A stretch of DNA of 64,000 nucleotides, taken from positions 22,745,008 through 22,809,007 of the forward strand of contig CM064501.1 in NCBI GenBank assembly GCA_032716605.1, written 5' to 3'. The notes below the pieces were generated by a model that saw nothing but the letters and a program-made list of their open reading frames with translations, was not told where the DNA came from and did not search any database. Origin of the DNA: Paralithodes platypus (Eukaryota > Arthropoda > Malacostraca > Decapoda > Lithodidae). Both the position numbers and the translations under genes were made by a program. Positions 10,851 to 21,637 of this stretch are shown piece after piece (position 1 is the stretch's first letter; each line of letters opens with the position of its first letter).

Positions 10851-11430
10851 TTTAGAAGGGGTAGGCAGGTGTGGTTTGGAGCTGCTTAACCCTGCGGGCT
10901 TCGGCCTGTCTGAACTGGTTGGCTCGGTCACCTGGTCCTTTCGTTCTGTGGGCCTTTCTTTCGGGTGTTTCTGTGTGGTGTTCGCTCGTGGCTTCTGTGG
11001 TGGGCTTCTCGTTCTGGGGCATTTTACGGGTATTAATATCTTTCAAAAGTAGTGAAAATGAACCGTTTCCTTTGTTTGTGATTTTCATTTGTTACTATGT
11101 TTGCAACCAGAGAATGTACCTAATTCTCAAGAAGAATTATGAGATATAAAGTTGGAGTGATATACCTGATTTCTATCCAGAGCCGCGCACGTACTGGGAG
11201 ATTTAAAACTGAGAAGTTGTACCACTTATGAGTACCCCATGTGTTAAAAAGTGTTTATACAATTCATCACATGTTTTCTAGTGAATAAGTGAATAAAGCT
11301 GTATTACCAATTATCTTTCGAGATTATACATGTCCTCTATTGATTCTTTATATGTATTAGCCTGACTTCCAATATCCCAGTCTTGAAGAACTCACCTTTA
11401 CCGATTGTTAATCCTGCATAAAATCAGGGC
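10851..11430. other. Unassigned stretch
   Basis: 10,885-11,030 is C/T/G-rich (many TTCT, GGCTT words) and shares one word with the preceding block repeats. The rest is AT-rich with no coding signal recognised. Confidence 0.35.
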
Positions 11431-11432
11431 AT

Positions 11433-11475
<43 letters not shown>
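11431..11475. repeat. (TA)n microsatellite
   Basis: An uninterrupted run of TA dinucleotides about 45 bp long. Confidence 0.95.
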
Positions 11476-11477
<2 letters not shown>

Positions 11478-11549
11478 TTGTTATCTTTTATTTATATATA
11501 TTATTATGATTTATTTATTGTTATTATTATAGTAGTATTAGTAGTATAT

Positions 11550-11790
11550 TATATTATATTATTATTATTTTATTATTATTCTATTGTTATTATTATTAGT
11601 AGTAGTAGTAGTATTTTAGTATATTATATTTTTATTATTATTATTTTATTATTATTCTATTGTTATTATTATTAGTAGTAGTAGTAGTATTTTAGTATAT
11701 TATATTTGTATTATTATTATTTTATTATTATTCTATTGTTATTATTATTAGTAGTAGTAGTAGTATTTTAGTATATTATATTTTTCTTTT
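11550..11790. repeat. AT-rich minisatellite, three units of about 78 bp
   Basis: Three consecutive copies of a unit built from ATT trinucleotides, CTATTGTTATTATTATT, four to five AGT units and TATTTTAGTATATTATATTT. The copies differ by only a few bases. Confidence 0.85.
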
Positions 11791-11907
11791 GTATTAATAT
11801 TAATGATAAGTGACGCTTTCTATAACTTTATTATGATGATTATTATTTCTGTTTGTATGTAATGTGTATACATATCTAGTTTAAACTTCTCTATTTACTA
11901 TATTCAT

Positions 11908-11938
11908 AAGTTCACACACACACACACACACACACACA
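11908..11938. repeat. (CA)n microsatellite
   Basis: A run of about 15 CA dinucleotides. Confidence 0.95.
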
Positions 11939-12048
11939 GTAGACGGAGCGCTCCACCCATTAATCTTGACTCCATCATTCACTTAACCTCTGCATGAATT
12001 TGGAAAGAAATTGTTGACCGGAAAAGTCTTTTGGTGTATGGCATTGGC

Positions 12049-12082
12049 CTGATGAAGCTATATGCGAAACGTTGTCAATAAA
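12049..12082 (+). ncRNA. Hammerhead-ribozyme-like motif (Penelope-like element 3' end?)
   Basis: CTGATGA at 12049-12055, a short arm (GC TATAT GC), GAAAC at 12066-12070, a minimal stem (AC GTT GT) and a GTC at 12074-12076, then AATAAA at 12077-12082. This is the order of conserved hammerhead core elements with the very short stems known from Penelope-like elements. The outer helix would be ATTG (12043-12046) with CAAT (12076-12079). No Penelope reverse transcriptase is present upstream. The stems are very short, so a chance match is possible. Confidence 0.45.
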
Positions 12083-12470
12083 GTGCTCTTCCTCACATGG
12101 TGTTATTTTCATTCTGTCTACTTTTCAAAGTATATTTTTATCAAGTCTAGGAATAGAGTAGTGTCTTATATTTTTACAAGTAATAGTGTAAAATTTAGTA
12201 GATTAAGGTTGAGTGCTATAATTATGTTAAAACAAATATATAATTATATAAATATGAAAAAAGCTAGTAGTAGTATTAGTGCCGGATAGAATATAAATGT
12301 TTTGTAAAATCACAAATGCCTTGGTAACGAAAATACCTCACCCTGTATCACTGTGGTTATAAGTTATCTTATCACGGCACCTACTGACTATTACCATATT
12401 AGGACTTGTATAACGGATTCTCAGACATTACAATACGCTTCAGTGTAGCAATATGGGACGAGTCACACGG
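12083..12470. other. AT-rich stretch, nothing recognised
   Basis: There is an open frame of 75 codons (12062-12289), but its composition is that of translated AT-rich DNA and no domain is visible. Confidence 0.4.
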
Positions 12471-12474
12471 ATTT

Positions 12475-13025
12475 TGTTTCGGCGTTTTTTATCGAAATCT
12501 TTATTTTTTGTAGCATTTTGAGGCTCTTTGTCATGGATATCGGAACTTTACTAGCGATAAATTGCCATAGTTGGCTGAAAACGTTTTAGGTTCTGATTCA
12601 GAAACTGCCAGACCGAAATGCTGCGAAATGTTGCTGGAAAAAGCGCTCATCTAAATCTGTCTTATAAGCGGTATATTACGAGCGGTGTTTTTTCCTCGAC
12701 CGATATCCACAATTCTGGTCTGGCAGCGCATGAGTTAAACTTTTATACGAACACCAATGCAAAAGATCCCAGAAATGTTGACGTTGAAGATTGACGATAA
12801 TATGTTGGCCATTTTTTCGATGACCAACATATTTACGGAAACATTTCTTGGATTGTGTTGCATTATAATTAGAGGCTAGACAGAAAATAGATCAAATTCC
12901 AACAATCTTATACAAGTATAACTCGTAAACTGCCAGACCAGAGTTGCGGATAAAAGTTGCTGTAAAAGGCGCCCTCAAAGGTCTTTTGAGTCTTCTTTAA
13001 AAACATGCTTTTAAAAATTTGGTCA
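12475..13025. repeat. Diverged repeat units with a CTGCCAGACC core
   Basis: AACTGCCAGACC occurs at about 12604 and 12937 in direct orientation and as GGTCTGGCAG at about 12717 in inverted orientation. The two direct copies are followed by TTGCTG(G/T)AAAA(A/G)GCGC words (about 12632 and 12958). The unit resembles part of the actin intron (see findings). The family is unknown. Confidence 0.5.
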
Positions 13026-14629
13026 TCTATCTTCAATTCGTGTTACGTACCCAGTGCAAATTAATCTAATTCTGTTGCCAGAATAATCTTGCCGATTAAA
13101 GTTGCGGTAGTGTGGTGTGGTATGAAGATAGTGGTTATGATAGAAGGGCGACCGATGATAAGAGGTAGTGGTGGTGGCCATTCAGTCCTTCTCCAGACAC
13201 CTATAGCTTCACCGGCCCACCCCAACACAACACAAGGTAAATACACTCTATAATCAGGCATTTATTGCAACTACCACATATTTAGGTGTTTAGATATCCG
13301 ATATCCCATAGATTCCCTTCAAGATAAAAAATATATAAAAATTATACAACAAAAATAATAATTATACAACATATTGAATAATGATACACAAAATAATTAT
13401 ACAAAAACAAAATTATTAAAAAATAAAAATAATTATACAAAAAATTTATGTATGTATGTATGTATATATTATACTCAGACACATACTCCATAGCTGGGGG
13501 TGGCCGGCTCGAGACAGAACCAGATCAGAAACAACAAATCATAACAACAAAATAACACAAGACAAAATATAACTTACACACATCTAGGTCGCCCACGAGA
13601 AGACCGAGACCAAGGATCAACATGTGGGCTGACTGTCACAGAGAGAGGGTTGGTGTCCTTTACTTCCCATATCCCTTTTCTATCTTTTTCTCTTTCTACA
13701 TTTCAAATGGCTAAGGGATGCGGCTACCCCAGCGGCCGCCACTATCGGGTGCAGATAGCCTCCTCTGTGGTAGAGAGATAAGCATTTTCCACCACGCATT
13801 TTCCTGCGAGGCGTACACAAAAAAATATATAGCCTATATACAAAAAATAATTATGATAAAGAAAATACCCCCTTCCCCCATTAAGCTAGATTTTTCTTTT
13901 AGGAAAATGCCCTGGCCTAAGGCTGGTTTCTCCAATATTGCAGGCCCGCTATCGTTCGACGCCTGAATGAGGCGAAACACTTTAAAATCACTACACTAAA
14001 GAGAGAAAAACCCTTAAAATTGCCAACTAATGGGGTGAAACGTTTTATGACCGCCAGACTAATGGGACAAAACAGGAGTCCGGTTTATATATAACCATTC
14101 ATTTACTTTTACTAGTATCCTACTGCATCATTATTACAGCATTATTCATTCAACTACATTTATTTGCTTTCAACAGTCAACCAACACTGGTCCAGCAGTT
14201 TTCTCTCCAGTCAGTAGTTCCATCGACCCACCCCAACACACACCAAAGGTTAATAAACAATGATTAATCATTTATTTTTAAGGTTACAATACCAATATTA
14301 CGCCATTATTTGATTCAACAATTTATATTTGCTGCATTATTCACTTAACTACGTTTACATGTTTTTCAACAATCAACCATCACTCCTTCTTCAGACATCG
14401 AGCTCCAAGGCATAATCAATCTTAATGCAGCCTTTTTTTTTTTGCTGGCCATTATAGCAGTATAATTCACTCTTAACTAACTTGTACTCATTGAACGCGC
14501 CAGCCTAGCTACACCAACCCAGTATATTCATAATACACCATAACTCACGGAGATACGATTATAGAAACTGCATTATTATTACCATTATTACAACATAATA
14601 CTGAACTATTGTTTGTTTTCACTAATCAA
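13026..14629. other. Unassigned AT-rich stretch with dispersed short repeats
   Basis: No coding signal. 13,318-13,470 is dominated by AATAATTATACA units followed by a TATG run. A motif of the form CTCC..A...TAGCT.CACCG.CCCACC occurs at about 13190, 14205 and 14960 with more degenerate copies, twice followed by CCCAACACA. 13,716-13,830 is a GC-richer island of unknown origin. Confidence 0.4.
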
Positions 14630-14960
14630 AGAGCCGCGGCGGTCGAGTGGTTAGCACGCTCACGTGTGAATCTGCTTGACCTGAGTTCGATCCCAGCCCA
14701 GGCGGACATTTAGTGGGTGTTGTAGTACGTCCTAGCATGTTTCACATGCTTGCACCCAGTCGGGGGACACCTCGACGACGTATACCGACTAATAACACAC
14801 ATAATAAAGCCACTCCAACAGCTTCCTCTCTCTCCAACACCCCTGCTCCCCTCTCTACGCTCTTCAGAAAAATAGGAAAAAGTAGAATGTAGATACGAGG
14901 TGCCGTTGTAAAGGCTTATCCCTCAATACCTTCACCTGACCTGACCTGATCAGTACTTCT
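14630..14960 (+). mobile_element. SINE-1 copy 1 (tRNA-derived)
   Basis: The tRNA-like head has an A-box-like GGTCGAGTGGTTAGCACGC at about 14642 and a B-box-like GTTCGATCCCAGC at about 14685. The body is shared with an inverted copy at 53895-54237: ACATTTAGTGGGTG, GTACGTCCTAGCATG, the GACGACGTATAC word and CCACTCCAACAGC. The two bodies agree until about 14865, then diverge. A non-autonomous retroelement, presumably moved by a LINE. Confidence 0.85.
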
Positions 14961-15137
14961 CTAGCCACTAGCTCCACCGACCCACCAGACGCCATCACAT
15001 CCTTATTATATTATAGTTTATTTAATATTAACGTTACTGTAATAAATTTACTAAATGTTACTGTACGTAAATGTTACTGTACGTAAATGTATAATCAGTG
15101 TCTTTACTCCAGAAAAGAAAAAAAATATATATTCTAT
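14961..15137. other. AT-rich spacer
   Basis: Contains short ACTGTACGTAAATGTT direct repeats near 15059-15090. No gene seen. Confidence 0.5.
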
Positions 15138-15620
15138 TAGTCTTCGTGGTGTGATGCATAAGGTGTTGATTTTCGGTGTGAGCATCCTGGGTTCGAATCC
15201 ACGGACTGCCACATGTGTTTGTAAATTTCATTAATCGATTTTAGGAGTATAGTTGGTTGTTGGAAGGAACATAATAATTGATATTGGTTCAGGGGTAATT
15301 TATCGAGAGGACTTCCCTAGTGGTTAAGGCCCCATTAATTGCTCTTTCCATTCACATATGCATAGCCTACGTGAGTTGCAGTTGGGATGTGTGTACATGC
15401 TTAGATTTATATGCAGGATTCGAAGTTGCATAATAAATCGTAGGCAGTGTCCACCATTCTTTAACTGTCTTCGTGGTGTGATGCATAAGGTGTTGATTTT
15501 CGGTGTGAGCATCCTGGGTTCGAATCCACGGACTGCCACATGTGTTTGTAAATTTCATTAATCGATTTTAGGAGTATAGTTGGTTGTTGGAAGGAACATG
15601 ATAATATATAGGACAACATT
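15138..15620 (+). repeat. Tandem array with tRNA-like heads, type 1 (period about 327 bp)
   Basis: Two identical-looking heads start at about 15140 and 15467 (TCTTCGTGGTGTGATGCAT, with B-box-like GGGTTCGAATCC at 15189 and 15516). Between them is a body containing GGTTCAGGGGTAATTT and GCATAATAAATCGTAGGCAG. The second unit is partial. The same architecture and diverged body words occur in the array at 30150-34670. Confidence 0.8.
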
Positions 15621-16396
15621 AATTTATTAATGGATATGTTAAGCTCCGAATGCATAAATCCATAAACGTTGTGTCGCTAAACTACCGGTACTACATTGCA
15701 GAAACTGCATGTGCATAACAAAACACGTAGGCAGTAATAAAACCGGTACACTTTGTGATATGACATGAATGTAAGAACAGTGAGACAAGGTATATTTGTT
15801 ATCACTAATTAATGCCTCGAAGCAAGGATGGGGACATATGAAGTTGTAGGGGATAAGGAAGAGACCTATCTATCTATTGCCAGACGCCGTGATCCCCGAA
15901 GGGGTGGGCACGAATGAATCACCCCCATGCACCTCTGACCCCAGCCTGTCGAAGCCCATCCTCCCATATAACACCGCTTTCACGCATATACTTCTTAACT
16001 CCATACTTCCAAATCTCTCTCGGTTTACGTCTCACTCTCTGTCCTTCCACTTCACTCTCGTACACTCTTAGTCATTCCCTGAAGGGGGAAATAATGCATT
16101 GAGGACAGACAGGATAAGCACGACATGGTATAATATAGGAAAGCAATCAAATGCATCTTGAAATACTTCTGGGCTATAGAGGTTAACATCACAGGTCCTC
16201 ATTATTGTCTGAATGAGACAGAACACGACGGGGAAAGAACTTGTTCAATTCACTCTATGGGATTTTCGATAGGAAGTTCCATCTCACCAGCATTGTTATT
16301 CATATACTATGCTTCTGTAGATTTTTTTTTTTCCAATCGCCTCCAAAATTCTTCAACTCCCTACCATCGGTCGGTCGGTCGGTCATTTGTTTTTCG
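15621..16396. other. Unassigned stretch
   Basis: No gene, domain or repeat recognised; short ORFs at 15877-16102 are low-complexity translations of C/T-rich DNA. A TCGG tetranucleotide run lies at 16368-16383. Confidence 0.4.
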
Positions 16397-16430
16397 TATA
16401 TATATATATATATATATATATATACTGTAT
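16397..16430. repeat. (TA)n microsatellite
   Basis: An almost perfect TA run. Confidence 0.95.
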
Positions 16431-16442
16431 ATATGTACACCC

Positions 16443-16686
16443 CCGCGGCTCGCTGGTGTAGTGACTAGCGCCTTGGACTTCCACCCAGAAGGTCCCAGGA
16501 TCGCGCTCACGCTCGGCGCATTAGAGATTTTTCACAAGCACCGAGTTGTTACTGTCCCTCATGAGCAAGGGGATGGGGTAGTAGTACAGGACCCCAATGG
16601 AAATACGCCTAATCGGCCTTATTGGGCTATCCTTAGCTGGCTTAGCATGCGCTGGCTTTAAGAACTATTATTATTATTATTATTAT
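16443..16686 (+). mobile_element. SINE-3 (tRNA-like head, TTA tail)
   Basis: GCGGCTCGCTGGTGTAGTGA at about 16445 has the A-box form and GGTCCCAGGATCGCGCTC at about 16490 occupies the B-box position. A roughly 150-bp body follows and the element ends in a TTA trinucleotide tail at 16662-16686. It is a different body from SINE-1 and from the tRNA-head arrays. Confidence 0.65.
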
Positions 16687-16689
16687 AAT

Positions 16690-19600
16690 GGGGCCTACAT
16701 CTTATGGTGGATGAAAAAAAAGAATATGCCCAACGCATCCTACTGCGTGTCAGGCGATTAATAGAGGGAATGGGGGTAGATTGTAGGCACCAATCGAACA
16801 GGCCTATACCCAGGAGAGGCTGTAGGCATTTGATAAGGAGTCGCTAGAACTCCTGTTTCATTTGCTTGGCCTCTCTTACTGATTCCCTTTGTGCCTCATT
16901 TACACTGAGTAGTCCAGCCTGCTCTCACAAACACCTCCTCCTATATCTACATCAATACACTTAACATGCACTCCACACTTCCTCCTTCCACAAAAAAAAA
17001 AATATATATATATATATATGATGATAAACACACACCAAGCCTCATAGTCCCCAGGGGGGGGGGGGGGGGGAACATGAATTCCCCCACACTCGCCCGATCT
17101 TCCCCTGACGACCCCTTTAAATACTCTGGACCACAGTCTGTCACTCTTACTATCAACTTTTGCAATATTCGCATCCTTTCCTCTAATTTTCACTCAGTTG
17201 AACACCATCTCTCCTACAAACCTGATCTTCTTTTCCTCACTGAAACTCGGGTGTCTGAGGCAACTACCAGCAGCCCCTTCTCTGTATCCTCCTACTTTCT
17301 CTATCCTAGTTTCAAAGCCAAAGGCGGATGTTGTGCATACTTGCACAACAAACTCACTTGCTCTCATGTTCTTGATTTCGACTCCTCTGAATTCTCAACT
17401 TTATGGCTCAAACTACCCTGTCATGCTCATACTAAATATTTCTGTGCTGTCTATCTTTCCCCTAACTCTACCGACTTAACCAAATTCTTTGACTATCTAA
17501 ACTCTAAAGTGGAACACATTCTATCCATCTCTCCCTTCTCGGAAATCTCCATCTTAGGAGATTTCAACATTCACCACCTTCGATGGCTCTCCTCTCATAC
17601 TACTGACCAACCTGGTGAACAAGCCTACGTCTTTTCTATCCTAAATGACCTAAAGCAGCTGGTCCAGCAACCCACCCATATCCCGGATCGCTTCGGAGAT
17701 CGGCCCAACATTCTTGACATATTTCTGACTTCTAACCCTTCTTCTTATACTGTCAATCTATTTTCTCCTTTGGGATCCTCCGATCATAAACTTATCTCCG
17801 TTACCTGTCATATCTCTCCAGTACAGCCACCCAATCCTCCCAGCCGGCGGCGCATGTGGCACTTTGGCACTGCCGACTGGGAGGCTCTTCAGCAGTACGT
17901 CTTTGATTTCCCATGGAATGACTTCTGCTTCCGTGGCCGAAGACCCTCGGAGAGTGCTGAACGCATTACCGAGGTAATCCTCTCGGGCATGGAAGTGTAC
18001 ATCCCATTTTCTTTCTCTCAGTCTAATGCATTTTTGTTTTGGTTTACTCACACTTGTTCTACTGCGAGGAAGCATTCAAACGGTACAGGCTCCTTAAAAC
18101 TCAAGAATCTCATTCTTCCTATGTTTCTGCTCGGAATCAAGCCAAATCTGTTCTTCGACTTGCCAAGCACTCTTTCATCAATAATAAATGCACTGAACTA
18201 TCCAACTCTAGCTCCTCCCCAGCTTTCTGGCATCTAGCCAAAAACTTCTCCAACAATTTTTCTTCCTCGTCTTTCCCTCCCTTTTTCCACTCTGATGGCA
18301 CAACCATCACTTCTTCCTCTGACAAAGCTGAACTTTTCGCTTAAACTTTTGCTAGAAACTCCACCTTGGATGATTCCGGTGCTATTCCTTCCTCTCCACC
18401 CCCCTCTCTCCTACTTATGCCTAATATCCTAATCTCTTCTAAAGATGTACTTTCTGTCCACTCTGGGCTTAATACTAAGAAGGCGTACGGTCCGGACGGT
18501 GTTCCTCCTGATGTACTCAAAAACTGTGCTTCCATGCTGACCCCCTGCCTAGGCAAACTCTTTCGTCTCTGTCTCTCCTCTAACGTCTTCCCTTCTTGCT
18601 GGAAGTTTGCTCTCATTCAATCTGTCCCAAAGAAGGGTGACCGCTCTCAACCCTCCAACTATCGTCCAATTGCTCTTGTATCTCTAAAGTTTTTTTTTAA
18701 CTATTCTTGCTCCCAAATTTCTTAAGCATTTCTCTTCTCATAATCTGCTCGCAGCTCACCAGTATGGCTTCCTTAAGGGTCGCTCTACTGGTGGTCTTCT
18801 TTCATATCTTACTAACTCTTGGTCATTTTCCTTTGGAGACTTCGATGAGACCTTTTCTATTGCACTAGACATATCGAAGGCCTTCGATACAGTCTGGCAC
18901 AAATCTTTATTTTCTAAACTACACTCCTTTTATCCCTCCATCTGTGCCTTTGTCTCTAATTTCCTTTCCAGCCATTCCATAGCTGCGGTTGTGGATGGCC
19001 ATCGCTCACTTCCTCATCCTACCAACTCCGGTGTTCCTCAGGGTTCTGTCCTATCTCCCATTCTCTTTCTAATTTTCATATATGATCTTCTCAACTGGAC
19101 CTCCAGTCCCATCCATTCATACGCAGACAACTCTACCTTACACTACTCAATTAGTTTCCCAAATGCCCCAGCCAGCAATGCCTCAAAAACAAACATAATG
19201 AAGCCATACAGCACTTATCTTCTGATCTAATTACTATCACCAATTGAGTCAGAGAAAACCTTGTTGTCTTTAATGCTTCCAAAACCCAATTTCTCCATCT
19301 TACTACCAGTCTGGAACTCCCAGAGGACTATCCCTTATTCATCAACAATACAAAAATCAATCCTTCATCTTCTCTCAGTATTCTTGGTGTCTCTTTTTCT
19401 TTTGCTCTAACTTGGAAGGCCCATATTACCAGTCTTGCTAAGGCAGCCTCCCGGAAGCTGGGTGTGCTCAACCACCTCAAGGGGTTCTTTACCCATGCAC
19501 AGCTTCTGGCTCTGTACAGGGACACAGTGCCTACTTGTATTGAGTATTGTTCACATGTATCGGGAGGATCCTCTCACACCGCACTTCTAGACAAAGTAGA

Positions 19601-19990
19601 AAAGAAGGCCTTTCGTATCATTAGTTTTAGTCCACTCACCAAATCTCTGCAATCTCTCTCTCTTCGCCACAATGTTGCATCTCTTGCGCTATTTTATCGC
19701 TACTACAATAATCAGTGCTCCTCAGAGCTCTCCCAGTGTATACCACCTCCTCTACGTAGGGTACGTGGTACCCATCTTGTAACACAATCCTACCCCTACT
19801 CTGTGAAATTCTCCAACCCAAGAGTGAAATGTTACTCTCAGTCTTTCCCTCCTCCTATGACTTAAATTGCTTCAAACTCCGTGTATCCAGGCATTTTGGC
19901 TCGAACATCCCTTGATTTTGGCCTTGTCACTCTTTCAACTATGGAGGAGGCACTTGCTACAGGCAGTTCTGCCTTTTGTCTCCCTCAACA
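16690..19990 (+). pseudogene. Jockey-type LINE copy 1 (endonuclease and reverse transcriptase), decayed
   Basis: The endonuclease frame runs from about ATG 17075 to 18034: [32 protein letters not shown] (GDFN) and SSDHKLISV (SDH), the APE-type motifs. RT follows in shifting frames: KKAYGPDGVPPDVLKNC (about 18477), QSVPKKGDRSQPSNYRPIAL, DISKAFDTVWH (about 18870), SGVPQGSVLSPILFL (about 19026) and the catalytic box at about 19119, which reads YADN instead of YADD. A TA-rich tail ends it. The segment 16690-17060 may be its 5' leader and contains a TA run and a poly-G stretch. The family retrotransposes by nicking DNA and reverse transcribing at the nick. Confidence 0.85.
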
Positions 19991-20038
19991 TAAAAACAAA
20001 TATATATATATACAGTATATATATATATATATATATAT
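19991..20038. repeat. (TA)n tail/microsatellite between two Jockey copies
   Basis: A TA-rich run at the 3' end of Jockey copy 1, immediately followed by the truncated 5' end of copy 2. Confidence 0.9.
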
Positions 20039-20548
20039 TAACTCGGGCATGGAAGCATACATTCCATTTTCTTTCTCTCAGTCTAACGCAAAAGAAATCT
20101 TGGTTTACTCACGCTTGTTCTAGCTACTGCTGTCTACAACAAGGAGGAAGCATTCAAACGGTACCGACGCCTTAAAACTCATGAATCTCATTCTTCCTAT
20201 GTTTCTGCCTGGAATCAAGCCAAATCTGTTGTTAGACTTGCCAAGCACTCTTTCATCAATAATAAATGCACTGAACTATCCAACTCTAGCTCTTCCCAAG
20301 CTTTCTGGCATCTAGCCAAAAACCTCTCCAACAATTTTTCTTCCTCGTCTTTCCCTCCCACTTTCCACTCTGATGGCATACCCATCACTTCTTCCTCTGA
20401 CAAAGCTGAACTCTTCGCTCAAACTTTTGCTAGAAACCACCTTGGATGATTCCGGTGCTATTCCTCCCTCTCCACCCCCCTCTCTCCTACTTATGACTAA
20501 TATCCTAATCTCTTCTAAAGATGTACTTTCTACCCTCTCTGGGCTTAA

Positions 20549-21637
20549 CCCGGGAACGGCGAAAACAATCTTAAGAGGTTTTGGTGGGCAAGGGCGAGGA
20601 CCCTCTTAAGAGGTAAGGCCTAAAAAACACTTTTAAAAGGCCCCAGTAGCACTTAACCCTTCTTTAGCGGCCTATGCGGTTTATTTATATGTACCGCCCA
20701 GCGGGGTGTTTTTAGCCAAAATAGGGCTGTTTACGTGATCATTTTCATGCCTAAATAAGACCCAGAACGTAAAACAAGTATCTATCCCTGAAAGGGCATA
20801 AACAGAGCTTTCGAATGACACCATAACGATCCTTTTATGATGGCTAGTTTTCTTGCAATAACCGTGCAACGCGAGTGCAAAAAGCAGGTAATTAGCCACT
20901 TTCCCGATACAATTCCGTATATAGCGAGTGAGAGAGGGAGGAGGGAGCTGAGATTCGTGTCAGTAGGTTCGCCGCGGTGGTCTGGAGCAGTCATACGCTC
21001 GCTAGTCTCCTGCCACCACTTGTCTCTCTCTCTCAGCAACATTACGTGCTGAAATTGCCACTCAACCTATGTCGAGCGCCGCCACATAGTCCAGCTTTAT
21101 TAAAAACGACTTATGTGGTGAGCCGCTTTTTAAGGGTTAAAGCAATTTTTGTTTCCTTCATACCTCATATCACTCCTTTGCATCTGTCAAAATCCCCTCC
21201 TTCCCCCCTTTCCCCCCCATTCAATTATCACCTATTTTTCCTCTTATTACCATCTTTATTGGTGTATTTATCATGCCAATATCTGCAACCCGGTTCCAGG
21301 GTGTGGTCATGTGTGTTACTTAAGGCAGAGACTGGGAGAGTGTGAGGGAGTAGCTCAGTACTACATCAGCCCTCGAGAGAAGAGGGCGTGAGGCCGGCTG
21401 GCTCACAATTGATGAATGAACCGCTCGCTAATAATTAGCGATTTTGACCATCCAATCGATATTCCCACTTGTTTTATTGTTGTTTCAGGTTACTATCTTC
21501 ATATTAAACATAAAATAGGCGCATATGAATAAGTAATAACGATATTTATCGTAAAATTACGATTATAGGCAGGAATGGAGCTTGATATTGCCGCCCAGAA
21601 CTGTGGTGTTCACTACACCCTGCGTGCGCTCTCCGGG
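20549..21637 (+). mobile_element. MITE B copy 1 (TTAA-flanked), itself split by MITE A
   Basis: Flanked by TTAA 20545-20548 and 21638-21641; termini CCCGGGAACGGCG and GCGCTCTCCGGG. Length 1089 bp, or about 605 bp without the nested MITE A and its TTAA. It is homologous to the reverse complement of 60642-61252: both share ATTTTGACCATCCAA, GTTTTATTGTTGTTTCAGG and GGGTGTGGTCAT in the same order. Jockey copy 1 supplies the empty TTAA site at about 18469. Confidence 0.85.
20657..21136 (+). mobile_element. MITE A copy 3, nested in MITE B
   Basis: 480 bp between TTAA 20653-20656 and TTAA 21137-21140; ends CCCTTCTTTAGCGGCC and GCCGCTTTTTAAGGG. Confidence 0.9.

Noticed and set aside
10886..11038. TTAA-flanked MITE (TTAACCCTGCGG to TTTTACGGG)
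   Set aside because: The ends do not form a convincing inverted repeat and there is no matching TTAA on the right.
14642..14700. tRNA gene
   Set aside because: The head is attached to a repeated SINE body with a second copy at 54237.
15877..16102. Overlapping short ORFs on the plus strand
   Set aside because: Translations of C/T-rich low-complexity DNA without a domain.
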